In this document: positions 24,934-34,203 of the stretch, one piece after another
Layout: each line of letters begins with the position of its first letter
Position numbering within the stretch: position 1 is the first letter of the stretch
Source: Pseudomonadota bacterium
GTDB taxonomy: Bacteria > Pseudomonadota > Alphaproteobacteria > Rhodobacterales > Rhodobacteraceae
Direction of reading: 5' to 3'
NCBI GenBank assembly: GCA_963205235.1
Contig: CAUJIP010000089.1
Coordinates: 1-39,071, forward strand
Length of the DNA: 39,071 nucleotides
Made by a program: the position numbers and the translations under genes
Notes under the pieces: model-generated
Told to the model about the DNA's origin: nothing
Databases searched by the model: none
Seen by the model: the letters and a program-made list of their open reading frames with translations, nothing else

Positions 24934-26130
24934 ATGCGCCCGATCCTTTCCATTGGACTTGTTGCCCTGATTGCCTTTGGGCAAACCTCGGCCCCTGCAC
25001 TGGCGGACGAAGCCGCCGCAGCCGAGACGGCACCCGCGGCGGCCCCGGTCACTTTGCCCGCGATTACCGTTTTCGCGGTCAAACCCATGACCTTGTCTGA
25101 CCGGATCATCGCCTCCGGGCTGATCTCTGCGGTCGAAGAGGTGCAGGTCGTCCCGCTGATCGAAGGACAGCCGTTGGACAGCCTGCTGGCCGATGTCGGT
25201 GACCGGGTCGAAGCGGGCCAGGTGCTGGCCAAGCTGTCCAACTCGACGCTTGAACTGCAGAAGACCGAGGCGCTGGCGGCGCTGGCCTCGGCCCGAGCCG
25301 CAATCGCGCAGGGCGAGGCGCAACTGGTCGAAGCCAAAGCCAGTGCCGCCGAAGCGGAACGGGTGATCACCCGCACGACGGTTCTGAAAGATAATGGCAC
25401 TGCCCCGCAAGCAACCTGGGATGCCGCGAATGCTGCCAAGATCGCGGCGGATGCACGTGTTCTGGTGGCGTCCCAGGGCCTTGAATCCGCAAAGGCCCAA
25501 CTTGCCCTTGCCGAAGCCCGGCTGGAGACGGCCGACCTTTACCTTGCCCGAACCGAAGTGAAAGCGCCGGTCGCCGGTGTGATCGTCGCCCGGAATGCCA
25601 AGCTTGGCGCAGTGGCCACAGCGGCGGGTCAGCCGATGTTCGTCATCATCCGCGACGGTGCACTTGAACTTCGCGCCGACGTGGCCGAGGCCGATGTGCT
25701 GCGGCTTGCTCCGGGCATGACCGCAACGCTGCGTGGCGTTGGCATGACCGACAGCATCGCCGGGTCAGTCCATCTGGTCGAGCCGTCGATCGATCCCCTG
25801 ACCCGGCTTGGGCAGGCGCGGATCAGCGTCGATGCCTCGGGCGGCCTTCGCAAGGGAATGTTCGCCGAAGCCGAGGTTCTGGTCGCCAAACGCGACGGAC
25901 TTGCCGTTCCGATCACGGCTGTAGGGTCCACTGACGGGGGTCCGACAGTGATGCGGGTCCGTGACGGGGTGGTCGAGGTGGCGCCGGTATCGCTTGGCAT
26001 CCGTGACGGCGCGATGGTCGAGATCACCGAAGGTCTGGCAGAAGGCGATCTAGTCGTCGCCAAGGCCGGGGCCTTCGTGCGCAGCGGGGACCGGGTCAAC
26101 CCGGTTCCGGCCAGCATGCCCGCGAACTGA
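24934..26130 (+). CDS. RND efflux periplasmic adaptor (membrane fusion protein)
   Basis: A 398-residue HlyD/AcrA-like adaptor that would bridge the inner-membrane pump and an outer-membrane channel. Signal peptide 1-24 (ending PALA), Ala/Glu linker, then the first lipoyl half (about 65-100, VVPLIEGQPLDSLLADVGDRVEAGQVLAKL), an alpha-helical hairpin (about 105-195, rich in Ala, Lys and Glu), the second lipoyl half (TEVKAPVAGVIVARNAKLGAVA) and beta-barrel and membrane-proximal domains to the end. There is no lipobox Cys in the signal peptide, so it is not lipid-anchored like AcrA. The pump gene follows after 11 bases. Confidence 0.93.
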   Translation: MRPILSIGLVALIAFGQTSAPALADEAAAAETAPAAAPVTLPAITVFAVKPMTLSDRIIASGLISAVEEVQVVPLIEGQPLDSLLADVGDRVEAGQVLAKLSNSTLELQKTEALAALASARAAIAQGEAQLVEAKASAAEAERVITRTTVLKDNGTAPQATWDAANAAKIAADARVLVASQGLESAKAQLALAEARLETADLYLARTEVKAPVAGVIVARNAKLGAVATAAGQPMFVIIRDGALELRADVAEADVLRLAPGMTATLRGVGMTDSIAGSVHLVEPSIDPLTRLGQARISVDASGGLRKGMFAEAEVLVAKRDGLAVPITAVGSTDGGPTVMRVRDGVVEVAPVSLGIRDGAMVEITEGLAEGDLVVAKAGAFVRSGDRVNPVPASMPAN

Positions 26131-26141
26131 GGGGTGGCGCG

Positions 26142-29100
26142 ATGAACTTCTCGGCCTGGTCGATCCGCAATCCCATCCCCCCCCTGCTGGCGTTCTTCCT
26201 GCTTGTGCTTCTGGGCTGGCAAAGCTTCAACACCCTGCCCATCACCAAGTTCCCGAACATCGACGTGCCGATTGCCGCCGTGACGGTTGTCCAGTCCGGC
26301 GCGGCCCCGGCGGAAATGGAGACCCAGGTCACCAAGGAAATCGAAGATGCTGTTGCCGGGATCACCGGGGCAAAGCGCATCACCTCGACCGTGACGGACG
26401 GGCTTTCGACCACGATCATCGAATTCCGCATGGAGGTGCCGACCGACAAGGCGGTACAGGACACCAAGGATGCCATCGACCGGATCAGGGGCGACCTGCC
26501 CGCCGGGATCGAAGCTCCGATCGTGACACGGGTCGATGTTGAAAACGGCGCGATCATGACCTTCCGGGCCACCGCCCCCGGCATGACGCTGGAAGAGCTG
26601 AGCTGGTTTGTCGATGACACCGTGATCCGTGCCTTGCAGGGCAAGCCTGGCGTTGGCCGGGTTGACCGCATGGGCGGGGCCGAGCGTGAAATCCGGATCG
26701 AACTTGACCCGGTGAAGCTGGACAGTTTCGGCGTGACGGCTCAGGCCGTCAGTGCGCAGCTTTCGGCGACCAATACCAATCTTGGGGCCGGCAAGTTCGA
26801 GCTGGGGAGCGGCGAACAGGTGATCCGCACCTTGGGCGACGGCGGCACGGTGGCGACACTTGCCGATACCACCATCGCCTTGCCTTCGGGTCAGTTCGTC
26901 AAGCTGTCCGATCTGGGCCAGGTGATCGACGACTTTGAAAAGCCGCGCAGCTTTGCCCGTGTCGATGGCGAGGCCGCGGTTGCCTTCCAGATCTTCCGGT
27001 CGAAAGGGGCGTCCGAGGTCAGCGTCGCCGAAGTGTCCAATGCGGTGATTGACGACCTGCGCAAGGCCTATCCCGAAGTCACCCTGACCAAGATCGACGA
27101 CACTGTCTTTTATACCTACGGCAACTACGAATCCGCACTGAACACGCTGATCGAAGGCTCGCTTCTGGCGGTCTTTGTCGTGCTTTTGTTCCTGAAGAAC
27201 TGGCGCGCGACGCTGATTTCCGCGATTGCCCTGCCCCTGTCGGCAATCCCGACCTTCTACCTGATGGAGCTTCTGGGCTTTTCGCTGAACCTGGTCAGCT
27301 TCCTTGCCCTGACGCTGGCCACCGGCATCCTGGTCGATGATGCGATTGTGGAAATCGAGAATATCGCCCGGCATATCCGGATGGGGAAAACCCCCTATCG
27401 GGCTGCAATCGAGGCTGCGGACGAAATCGGCCTTGCCGTCATTGCGACCACCTGCACCATCGTCGCGGTCTTCGTGCCGGTCAGCTTCATGCCTGGGATT
27501 CCGGGGCAGTATTTCATCCAGTTCGGCCTGACGGTTGCCGTGGCGGTGCTATTCTCGCTCATGGTCGCGCGTCTGATCACGCCGATGATGGCCGCCTATT
27601 TCATGCGGGCGACGGAAATCACCCTGCCCCGCTGGCTGGCGCTTGCACTTCGTTTGACCGTTGCCGGGATCGTCGGGCTTGTGACCTTTGGCTATGGGAC
27701 GCTTGTAGCGGCAGGTGCGGCGATTGTGGCCTATGGTCTTTGGCCCTATCTCGCGCGGTTCCTGACCCAACCCTTGCAGGACGACCATACCGACGGGGCG
27801 ATCACCCGTGGCTACATGTGGATTGTCCGGCATACCGCTGGCGGCAAGATCCCGATGATCCACCTTCCGGGACGCTATGCAACGCTGATCGTCGCTGTTC
27901 TGGTGGTCTATGGCTCGATACTGGCGATGGTCCAGATCCCCGGCAGCCTTTTCCCGCCCGAGGATGAAAGCAAGATCAGGATTTCGGTCGAGCTTCCGCC
28001 CGGTTCCTCGCTTGCCGACACGGCTGTCACGACGGATGCCATGACCGATGCCATCAAGGATATCGACGGGGTCCAGTCGGTCGTGGTCATTGGCGGTGCG
28101 ACTCCGCTTGGCGAACTTGATATCCGCCGCGCCAGCTTTTCCATCGTGCTTGACCGGTTGGACAATGGGCTTGAACGCAAGCTGATCGATCTTGGCCGTG
28201 CCTTGCCGCTGATCGGCAATCTGATCCCAGAAATCCCTTCCGAAGGCCGTCTGCGCCCGCAGGTCGAGATCGAGGCCGAAATCCTGGCCGCGCTGAAAGC
28301 GATCCCGGATGTGCGGGCCTACAAACTGCCGGGTGGCGGTGGACCGGGCGCGCGTCCGTTCAGCTTTGACATCCTTTCCGGTAGCGAAGCCGATCTCGCG
28401 ATTGCGGTCCGCAAGATCGAGGCCGCATTGCAGAACGAACCCACGCTGCAGAACGTCTGGGCCGAGACGGCCCTGCCCCGCCCGGAAATCCTGATCACCC
28501 CGCGCGCGGACGAGGCGGCGAGGCTGGGCGTCACCGCCCAACAGATTGCCGCCGCCGTCCGGGTCGCGACGATTGGCGATGTTCCGGCGGCGCTTGCCAA
28601 GATCTCGCTTGACGACCGGCTGATCCCGATCAGGGTGCAATTCGCCGAAAGCGCGCGCGACGATCTTGCCCGCATTTCGGCCATGAAGCTGATGACCAAG
28701 GCCGGTCCGGTGCCCCTTTCGGCAGTGGCGACCGTCGAACTGGCCGAAGGGCCCTCGGTCGTCAAGCGCCTGAACCGGCTGCGGGTGGCGACGCTTGGCG
28801 GCGATATCGCCCCCGGCTTCGTGCTGGATCAGGCCACGGCGCAGTTCAACAAGATCTTGCCGACGCTTGGCTTGCCATCGTCGGTCACGGTCACGCCATC
28901 CGGTGACGCTGAAGTGCAGGCGGAACTGCAGACCAGCTTTGGCAATGCCATGGTGATGGGTATCCTCTTGATGATGTTCGTGCTGATCCTTCTGTTCCAT
29001 TCGATCTTGCAACCCCTGACCATCGTCTTCTCGCTTCTTCTGTCCGTCGGCGGGGTGGCGGCTGCGCTGATCATCACGCAGAATCCCCTGTCGATGCCGG

Positions 29101-29579
29101 TCTTGATCGGGATCCTGATGTTGATGGGGATCGTCGCGAAGAACGCGATCCTGCTGATCGACTTTGCCATCGAGATGCGGGTGCGCGGCATGGATCGGAT
29201 CACCGCCGTGATCGAAGCCGGTCACAAACGGGCGCGGCCTATCGTGATGACCTCCATCGCCATGTCGGCGGGGATGCTGCCCTCGGCACTGGGGGTGGGC
29301 GAAGGTGGAAATTTCCGGTCACCCATGGCGATTGCCGTGATGGGCGGGATCATCGTCTCAACCGCACTTAGCCTGATAGTGGTGCCGTCGGCCTATCTGG
29401 TGATGGACGACGTCTCGCGGTTCTTCAAGTGGATCTTCGGCCACATCTTCGCGGAAAAGGAAGCCGAGCCAGAGTCCCCCCCGGCGGCCGAACTTGCCGG
29501 ACGGATCGAGGGTTTGCGCGAAAACCTGGCGCTCATCAACGGCAGGCTGGGCGCGATCGAAGGCAAGGTGCAGACCTGA
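26142..29579 (+). CDS. RND efflux permease (HAE1/AcrB-like)
   Basis: A 1145-residue proton-driven pump that would extrude compounds from periplasm or inner leaflet. It has TM1 at about 12-30, a large periplasmic domain, the proton-relay pair Asp-Asp in LVDDAIVEIEN of TM4, a second periplasmic domain, and Lys in VAKNAILLIDF of TM10. It is about 100 residues longer than AcrB. Two differences stand out. One is an extra hydrophobic stretch of about 45 residues between TM6 and TM7 (about 497-541). The other is a C-terminal cytoplasmic extension (about 1100-1145) with a heptad-like LAGRIEGLRENLALINGRLGAIEG coiled coil. No outer-membrane channel gene follows, so a distant TolC-type partner is likely. 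Confidence 0.95.
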   Translation: MNFSAWSIRNPIPPLLAFFLLVLLGWQSFNTLPITKFPNIDVPIAAVTVVQSGAAPAEMETQVTKEIEDAVAGITGAKRITSTVTDGLSTTIIEFRMEVPTDKAVQDTKDAIDRIRGDLPAGIEAPIVTRVDVENGAIMTFRATAPGMTLEELSWFVDDTVIRALQGKPGVGRVDRMGGAEREIRIELDPVKLDSFGVTAQAVSAQLSATNTNLGAGKFELGSGEQVIRTLGDGGTVATLADTTIALPSGQFVKLSDLGQVIDDFEKPRSFARVDGEAAVAFQIFRSKGASEVSVAEVSNAVIDDLRKAYPEVTLTKIDDTVFYTYGNYESALNTLIEGSLLAVFVVLLFLKNWRATLISAIALPLSAIPTFYLMELLGFSLNLVSFLALTLATGILVDDAIVEIENIARHIRMGKTPYRAAIEAADEIGLAVIATTCTIVAVFVPVSFMPGIPGQYFIQFGLTVAVAVLFSLMVARLITPMMAAYFMRATEITLPRWLALALRLTVAGIVGLVTFGYGTLVAAGAAIVAYGLWPYLARFLTQPLQDDHTDGAITRGYMWIVRHTAGGKIPMIHLPGRYATLIVAVLVVYGSILAMVQIPGSLFPPEDESKIRISVELPPGSSLADTAVTTDAMTDAIKDIDGVQSVVVIGGATPLGELDIRRASFSIVLDRLDNGLERKLIDLGRALPLIGNLIPEIPSEGRLRPQVEIEAEILAALKAIPDVRAYKLPGGGGPGARPFSFDILSGSEADLAIAVRKIEAALQNEPTLQNVWAETALPRPEILITPRADEAARLGVTAQQIAAAVRVATIGDVPAALAKISLDDRLIPIRVQFAESARDDLARISAMKLMTKAGPVPLSAVATVELAEGPSVVKRLNRLRVATLGGDIAPGFVLDQATAQFNKILPTLGLPSSVTVTPSGDAEVQAELQTSFGNAMVMGILLMMFVLILLFHSILQPLTIVFSLLLSVGGVAAALIITQNPLSMPVLIGILMLMGIVAKNAILLIDFAIEMRVRGMDRITAVIEAGHKRARPIVMTSIAMSAGMLPSALGVGEGGNFRSPMAIAVMGGIIVSTALSLIVVPSAYLVMDDVSRFFKWIFGHIFAEKEAEPESPPAAELAGRIEGLRENLALINGRLGAIEGKVQT

Positions 29580-29586
29580 AGCGGAC

Positions 29587-29615
29587 TTCCTGCAATCTTA
29601 ACCGGATTGCAGGAA
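29587..29615. repeat. Inverted repeat between convergent RND and hyuB genes
   Basis: A perfect 11-bp stem, TTCCTGCAATC (29587-29597) with GATTGCAGGAA (29605-29615), and a 7-base loop, begins 8 bases after the RND pump stop. No U tract follows on either strand. It could stabilise 3' ends or help termination. A weaker CTTGCAT/ATGCAAG pair lies at 29649-29684. Confidence 0.65.
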
Positions 29616-29696
29616 ACCCCGGACAACGGAGACCTGAGGCTGGCGCGTCTTGCATTTGATCGGCTGGGTCGGATCCGATGCAAGGCACCTTCAGCC

Positions 29697-31388
29697 TTAA
29701 GTCGGAGCTAAGACCCCGGGCCAAAGCTGCTCTGCCTCGGTCCTGGAATAGCGACCAAGCGCCACGTCGCGGGCCAGGCTGGCGGGATCGCGGCGGGCGG
29801 GATCGCCATAGCCCCCGCCGCCCGGCGTGCGGACCCGGACCCGGTCGCCCGGCTTCATCGCGATGTCCTGCGCCTTTGACAGATGCTCGGGCACTGTGAC
29901 CGTACCATCGCGGATCACCTCGACCCGGTTGACCGCCCCATCGCCACCTGCCAGCGCGCCCTGAGGCCCGGTGCGGCCATGGTCCATCACGAAGCTGGCA
30001 CGCGCCTCGCCGCGCAGCAGCTCGATCTCATAGTCCAGCCCCAGCCCGCCCCGGAATTCCCCCGCCCCGCCCGAGCCTTCGTGAAGCTGATAGTGGCGGT
30101 ACAAGACGGGATAAGTCTGCTCCATGATCTCGACCGGCGGGGCCTTGGAAATGCCGATGGTCGAACAGCCATTGGCGATGCCATCTCCCCCGGCAAAGCC
30201 GCCATACCCGCCGCCGGAAATCTGGTACATCACGAAATCACGGCCCTTTTCCGGGTCGTGCCCGCCCAGGCCGAAATTGCCGCTGGTTCCCGCAGGGGCC
30301 GCCGTCACCCGGTCTGGCACGGCCTGCACCATCGCGGCAAAGACCGCCTCGGCAATCCGCTGGCTGACTTCGGCGGCGCAACCCGAAACCGGTCTGGGAT
30401 ATTGGGCATCCAGGAAGGTGCCCCCGATTCCTGTGACCTGCAGCGGTTCAAAGGCCCCGGCAGAAATCGGCACATCGGGGAAGATGTGGCGCATGGCCAG
30501 ATAGACCGACGACAGCGTCGTCGCCCGGACCGAGTTCATCGGGCCCCGGCAGGGCGGCGAGGATTCCGCAAAGTCGAAGGTCAGGTCATCGCCCTTGCGC
30601 GTCACGGTCAAGGCGATCGTCAGCGGGGCATTCACCACCCCGTCACTGTCGATCATCGCTCGCGCGTGGTAGCTGCCTTCCGGCACCAGCCCGATCATCG
30701 CCCGCATCTGCCGCGCGGCCAGACGGCGCATGTCGGAAATCGCTTCGGTCACGGTCCCGTCGCCGTAGCGGTCCAGAAGCCCCGCCAGCCGTTCCGCCCC
30801 CACCATAAGGGCCGAGGCCTGCGCCTTCACATCCCCGATCCTTTGTTCCGAGACGCGGATGTTCGAGCAGATGATCTGGTAGATTTCCTGATCCAGCACA
30901 CCCTTCTTGAACAGCTTGACCGGCGGCAGGCGCAGCCCTTCCTGTTCCGCACTGATCGCGCTGGCGCTGAACCCTCCCGGCACCGCACCGCCGGTATCGG
31001 GCCAGTGGCCGGTGTTAGACAGCCAGCAGAAAATCTCGCCGCTTCGCCAGACCGGCATGGCAAAGCGGACGTCCATCAAATGGGTGCCGCCAAGATAGGG
31101 GTCGTTGACGATGTAGATATCGCCGGGCTCTGGTGCGGCGGTCAGACCCTGACGGATGCGCTCAAGGATCGTGCGGGTGGAAAACTGCATGACGCCAACA
31201 AAGACCGGCAGGCCTTTGGACCCTTGGGCGATCAGGCTGCCATCGGTGGCGGAATAGATCCCGTCCGACCTGTCGTCGGCTTCGGCGATCACCGGGGAGA
31301 AGGCGGCGCGGGAAAAGGTCAGGTCCATCTCGTCGCAGACCTGCTGCAGGCCCGCCTGGATGACGGCAAGGGTGACGGGGTCGATCAT
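29697..31388 (-). CDS. hyuB: Hydantoinase B / oxoprolinase family subunit
   Basis: A 563-residue HyuB-family protein, the partner of HyuA in ATP-driven opening of hydantoins, 5-oxoproline or related cyclic amides; the family also includes acetone carboxylase subunits. The N-terminus IDPVTLAVIQAGLQQVCDEMDLTFSRAAFSPVIAEADD, the motif GDIYIVNDPYLGGTHLMDV (about 140-158) and the C-terminal KPGDRVRVRTPGGGGYGDPARRDP are family hallmarks. GGAGGA precedes the ATG at 31386-31388. It is the last gene of the ABC-Hyu operon, 97 bases after hyuA, with a 7-bp hairpin (31433-31452) in the gap. The true substrate cannot be read from the sequence. Confidence 0.9.
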   Translation of the reverse strand: MIDPVTLAVIQAGLQQVCDEMDLTFSRAAFSPVIAEADDRSDGIYSATDGSLIAQGSKGLPVFVGVMQFSTRTILERIRQGLTAAPEPGDIYIVNDPYLGGTHLMDVRFAMPVWRSGEIFCWLSNTGHWPDTGGAVPGGFSASAISAEQEGLRLPPVKLFKKGVLDQEIYQIICSNIRVSEQRIGDVKAQASALMVGAERLAGLLDRYGDGTVTEAISDMRRLAARQMRAMIGLVPEGSYHARAMIDSDGVVNAPLTIALTVTRKGDDLTFDFAESSPPCRGPMNSVRATTLSSVYLAMRHIFPDVPISAGAFEPLQVTGIGGTFLDAQYPRPVSGCAAEVSQRIAEAVFAAMVQAVPDRVTAAPAGTSGNFGLGGHDPEKGRDFVMYQISGGGYGGFAGGDGIANGCSTIGISKAPPVEIMEQTYPVLYRHYQLHEGSGGAGEFRGGLGLDYEIELLRGEARASFVMDHGRTGPQGALAGGDGAVNRVEVIRDGTVTVPEHLSKAQDIAMKPGDRVRVRTPGGGGYGDPARRDPASLARDVALGRYSRTEAEQLWPGVLAPT

Positions 31389-31485
31389 GGGTGGTTCCTC
31401 CAGCCGCTCGGCACGGCGCAGTCGCTTGCTTCTCGCTGAGGCAGTTCAGCGATGAGCGCCCGAAGGGGGGCGAAGAGCGGCCCGG

Positions 31486-33504
31486 TCATGCCCCCACCTC
31501 TACGATCAGGTTGCCGTCCGCGTCCGAGGTGACCCGCGCGCCGGGGTCGATAACGATGGTGGTGTCCATCTGTTCGATGATCGCTGGCCCGCGCAGTTCC
31601 AACTCCAGCGGCAGGTGGTCGCGCCAGTAGACCGGGGTATCGTGCCAGCCGTCGAACCAGACTTTCCGGGTCGAGACCGGCTGGACCTCGGCCTTACGGT
31701 CCGCTGGGTCGATCAGCCGCGACAGGTCCAGCGCCGGGCGTTCGCCGATGACGGAACAGTTCAGGTTCACGAGGTTCGCCCGGATCGTCGGCAGATCGAC
31801 GCGGAAGCGGGCGTGATAGGCGGCCTCGAACCGGCGCTGCAGATCCTCGCGCGTGGGCCTGGCATGGGGAAGCGTGACCCGCAACAGATGGGTCTGGCCG
31901 ATGAACTGCATGTCGGCGGAATATTCCGCCCGAACCTCGGTCAGCGCGATCTTCTCCAGCCCGATCAACCGCCGCCCCTCACCCTCTTGCGCGGCCAGAA
32001 CGCCGTGGACATCGCCCATGTCGACGGCGTCCAACGGGCGGTTCAGCGTGCGCACGAAGTCGTGCCGCAGGTCCGCCACCACGCAGCCAAGCGCATTGGT
32101 GATGCCGGGGCGGGCCGGGATCAGAACCTTCGGCACATTCAACTCGCGCGCCAGCGCCACCGCATGCAAAGGCCCCGCCCCGCCAAAGGCAAAGAGGGCA
32201 AAGTCGCGCGGGTCGGCGCCCATCGAGATACTGACCATGCGGATCGCACCGGCCATATGGGTATTGGCAATGCGGATGACCGCTTCGGCAGCCTGTTCGA
32301 CCGACAGCCCAAGGGGCGCGGCGATCTGGTCGGCCATGGCCCGATGTGCCGCGTCGGCCGCTTGGCCAAAGCGGCTGGCAGGCAGACGGCCAAGGATCAG
32401 GTTCGCATCCGAAATCGTGACCCGCGTGCCGCCACGGCCATAGCAGACCGGTCCCGGCGTTGATCCGGCACTTTCCGGCCCGACCCGCAGCATGCCCCCG
32501 GCATCAATGCGGGCAATCGACCCGCCCCCCGCCCCCACGGTCCGCACATCGACCATCGGCACATGGATCGGCATGGCATACTCGACTTCGATCTCGTTCG
32601 AGACCGGGGCGACACCCGCCTTGATCATCGCCACGTCGGTTGAGGTGCCGCCCATGTCATAGGTCAGAAGGTTCGGCATGCCTGCCCGCCGCCCGGTGGC
32701 AACCGCGGCCATCACACCCGAGGCCGGGCCCGACATCACCGTCTTGACCGCCTCTTTCGCGACATCCTTGGCGGCGACCATGCCGCCGTTGCCGTTCATC
32801 ACCAGAAGGTCGCGGGCATAGCCCTTGGCGGCGAGTTCATCAGCCAACCGCGCCACATAGCGCTCCAGCAGGGGCTGGACCGATGCATTCACCGCCGCCG
32901 TCACCCCGCGTTCGTATTCGCGGCTTTCCGACAGCAGGGCGTGACCAAGGGTGACATAGCCGTTCGGCCACAGGCTTCGCGCAATCTCGCCCGCGCGAAG
33001 TTCATGCGCGGGGTTGGCATAGGCATGCAGGAAATGGATGACCAGACTTTCACAGCCCTGATCCCGCAGCCGGATCACCGCTGACCGCACCGCCTCTTCG
33101 TCCAGCACCGTCACCACCCGGCCCTGCGCATCCATCCGCTCGGGCACTTCCAGCCGCAGGTCGCGCGGGATGATCGGGGTGAAAGAGCCATGCATGCCGT
33201 AAGCTTGGGGCCGGGTGCGGCGGCCAAGCTCCAGCACATCGCGGAAACCCTGGGTGGTGATCAGGCCGGTCTTTGACAACTGGCGTTCCAGCACGGCATT
33301 GGTCGTCGTGGTCGTGCCATGGACGATCAGGTCAATGGCCGAAAGCTCGGCCCCCGCTGCCTGAAACGCATTCAACACCCCGCCCGACTGGTTTGGCAAA
33401 GTGGTCGGCACCTTGGCCAGCCGGACTGCGCCCGAGGCGGGATTGAAGATCACCAGATCGGTGAACGTGCCGCCCACATCAACGCCCGCAACAAGACCCG
33501 TCAT
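31486..33504 (-). CDS. hyuA: Hydantoinase A / oxoprolinase family subunit
   Basis: A 672-residue HyuA-family ATPase. The ASKHA-type phosphate loops are GVDVGGTFTDLV (7-18) and DMGGTSTDV near residue 290. VHGTTTTTNAVLER (about 62) and TVGAGGGSIARIDAGG (about 325) are conserved family motifs. The N-terminal Hydant_A_N domain, the central hydantoinase A domain and a C-terminal beta-rich part are all present. The start codon directly follows the stop of the upstream ATPase gene (TGAATG), so translation is probably coupled. Together with HyuB it would hydrolyse a cyclic amide with ATP; a small carboxylase role as in acetone carboxylase is less likely because no third subunit is present. Confidence 0.91.
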   Translation of the reverse strand: MTGLVAGVDVGGTFTDLVIFNPASGAVRLAKVPTTLPNQSGGVLNAFQAAGAELSAIDLIVHGTTTTTNAVLERQLSKTGLITTQGFRDVLELGRRTRPQAYGMHGSFTPIIPRDLRLEVPERMDAQGRVVTVLDEEAVRSAVIRLRDQGCESLVIHFLHAYANPAHELRAGEIARSLWPNGYVTLGHALLSESREYERGVTAAVNASVQPLLERYVARLADELAAKGYARDLLVMNGNGGMVAAKDVAKEAVKTVMSGPASGVMAAVATGRRAGMPNLLTYDMGGTSTDVAMIKAGVAPVSNEIEVEYAMPIHVPMVDVRTVGAGGGSIARIDAGGMLRVGPESAGSTPGPVCYGRGGTRVTISDANLILGRLPASRFGQAADAAHRAMADQIAAPLGLSVEQAAEAVIRIANTHMAGAIRMVSISMGADPRDFALFAFGGAGPLHAVALARELNVPKVLIPARPGITNALGCVVADLRHDFVRTLNRPLDAVDMGDVHGVLAAQEGEGRRLIGLEKIALTEVRAEYSADMQFIGQTHLLRVTLPHARPTREDLQRRFEAAYHARFRVDLPTIRANLVNLNCSVIGERPALDLSRLIDPADRKAEVQPVSTRKVWFDGWHDTPVYWRDHLPLELELRGPAIIEQMDTTIVIDPGARVTSDADGNLIVEVGA

Positions 33505-34203
33505 TCACACCCCCACATAGGTTTGGAAAGCAGGGTCATTTGCCGCCAGCCCCGCCCCATCCCGCACCTCTTCCACCCGGCCTGCCCGCATGAAAGCCAC
33601 GCGGTCGGCCAGCTTTCGCACGGCATCCACCCGTTGTTCGACCAGCACCACCGCGACGCCTTGCGCCTTCAGGGTCAAGATCGCCTCTTGGATCAGCGCG
33701 ATCATCGACGGCTGCAACCCCTCGGTCGGTTCATCCAGAAGCAGGACCGTGGGCTTCAGACACAGAGCCCGCCCGATCGCCAGCATCTGCTGCTCGCCCC
33801 CGGAAAGCGTCTGCGCCGTCTGCGTCAGGCGTTCGCGCAGGCGCGGAAACAGCGTCAGCACCTGGTGCAGGGTGTTTTCGTCATTGCCCTGCACCAACCC
33901 GCCAATGGCAAGGTTCTCGGCCACGGTCAGCGGACCGAACAGCCGGCGCCCCTGTGGCACATAGGCAAGGCCCCGTTTCGGCACCTGATGTGCTGGCAGG
34001 CCTTGCAGGGTCAGGCCATTCACTTGGATCGTCCCCGCCGTCGTCGGCAAAAGCCCCATCAGGCATTTCAGGAAGGTCGATTTTCCCACGCCATTACGGC
34101 CCATCAGACAGGTGATCTGTCCAGCCTCGGCCCGGAAATCGACGCCACGAAGCACGGTGACCGGGCCGTAACCTGCGGTGATGCCCTGAACCTCAAGCGC
34201 CAA
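33505..34203 (-). CDS. ABC transporter ATP-binding protein, LivF type
   Basis: A 232-residue ATPase of the branched-chain amino acid (HAAT) family. Walker A is GRNGVGKST (35-43), the signature LSGGEQQ and Walker B VLLLDEPTEGL follow; LSGGEQ and the DEPTEGLQP context are typical of LivF. I chose the TTG at 34201-34203 because a perfect AGGAGG lies 6 bases before it (34210-34215) and the resulting length is normal for LivF; no ATG or GTG is well placed. The start overlaps the end of the upstream LivG-type gene by 11 bases. The stop abuts the hyuA ATG. Confidence 0.92.
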   Translation of the reverse strand: MALEVQGITAGYGPVTVLRGVDFRAEAGQITCLMGRNGVGKSTFLKCLMGLLPTTAGTIQVNGLTLQGLPAHQVPKRGLAYVPQGRRLFGPLTVAENLAIGGLVQGNDENTLHQVLTLFPRLRERLTQTAQTLSGGEQQMLAIGRALCLKPTVLLLDEPTEGLQPSMIALIQEAILTLKAQGVAVVLVEQRVDAVRKLADRVAFMRAGRVEEVRDGAGLAANDPAFQTYVGV

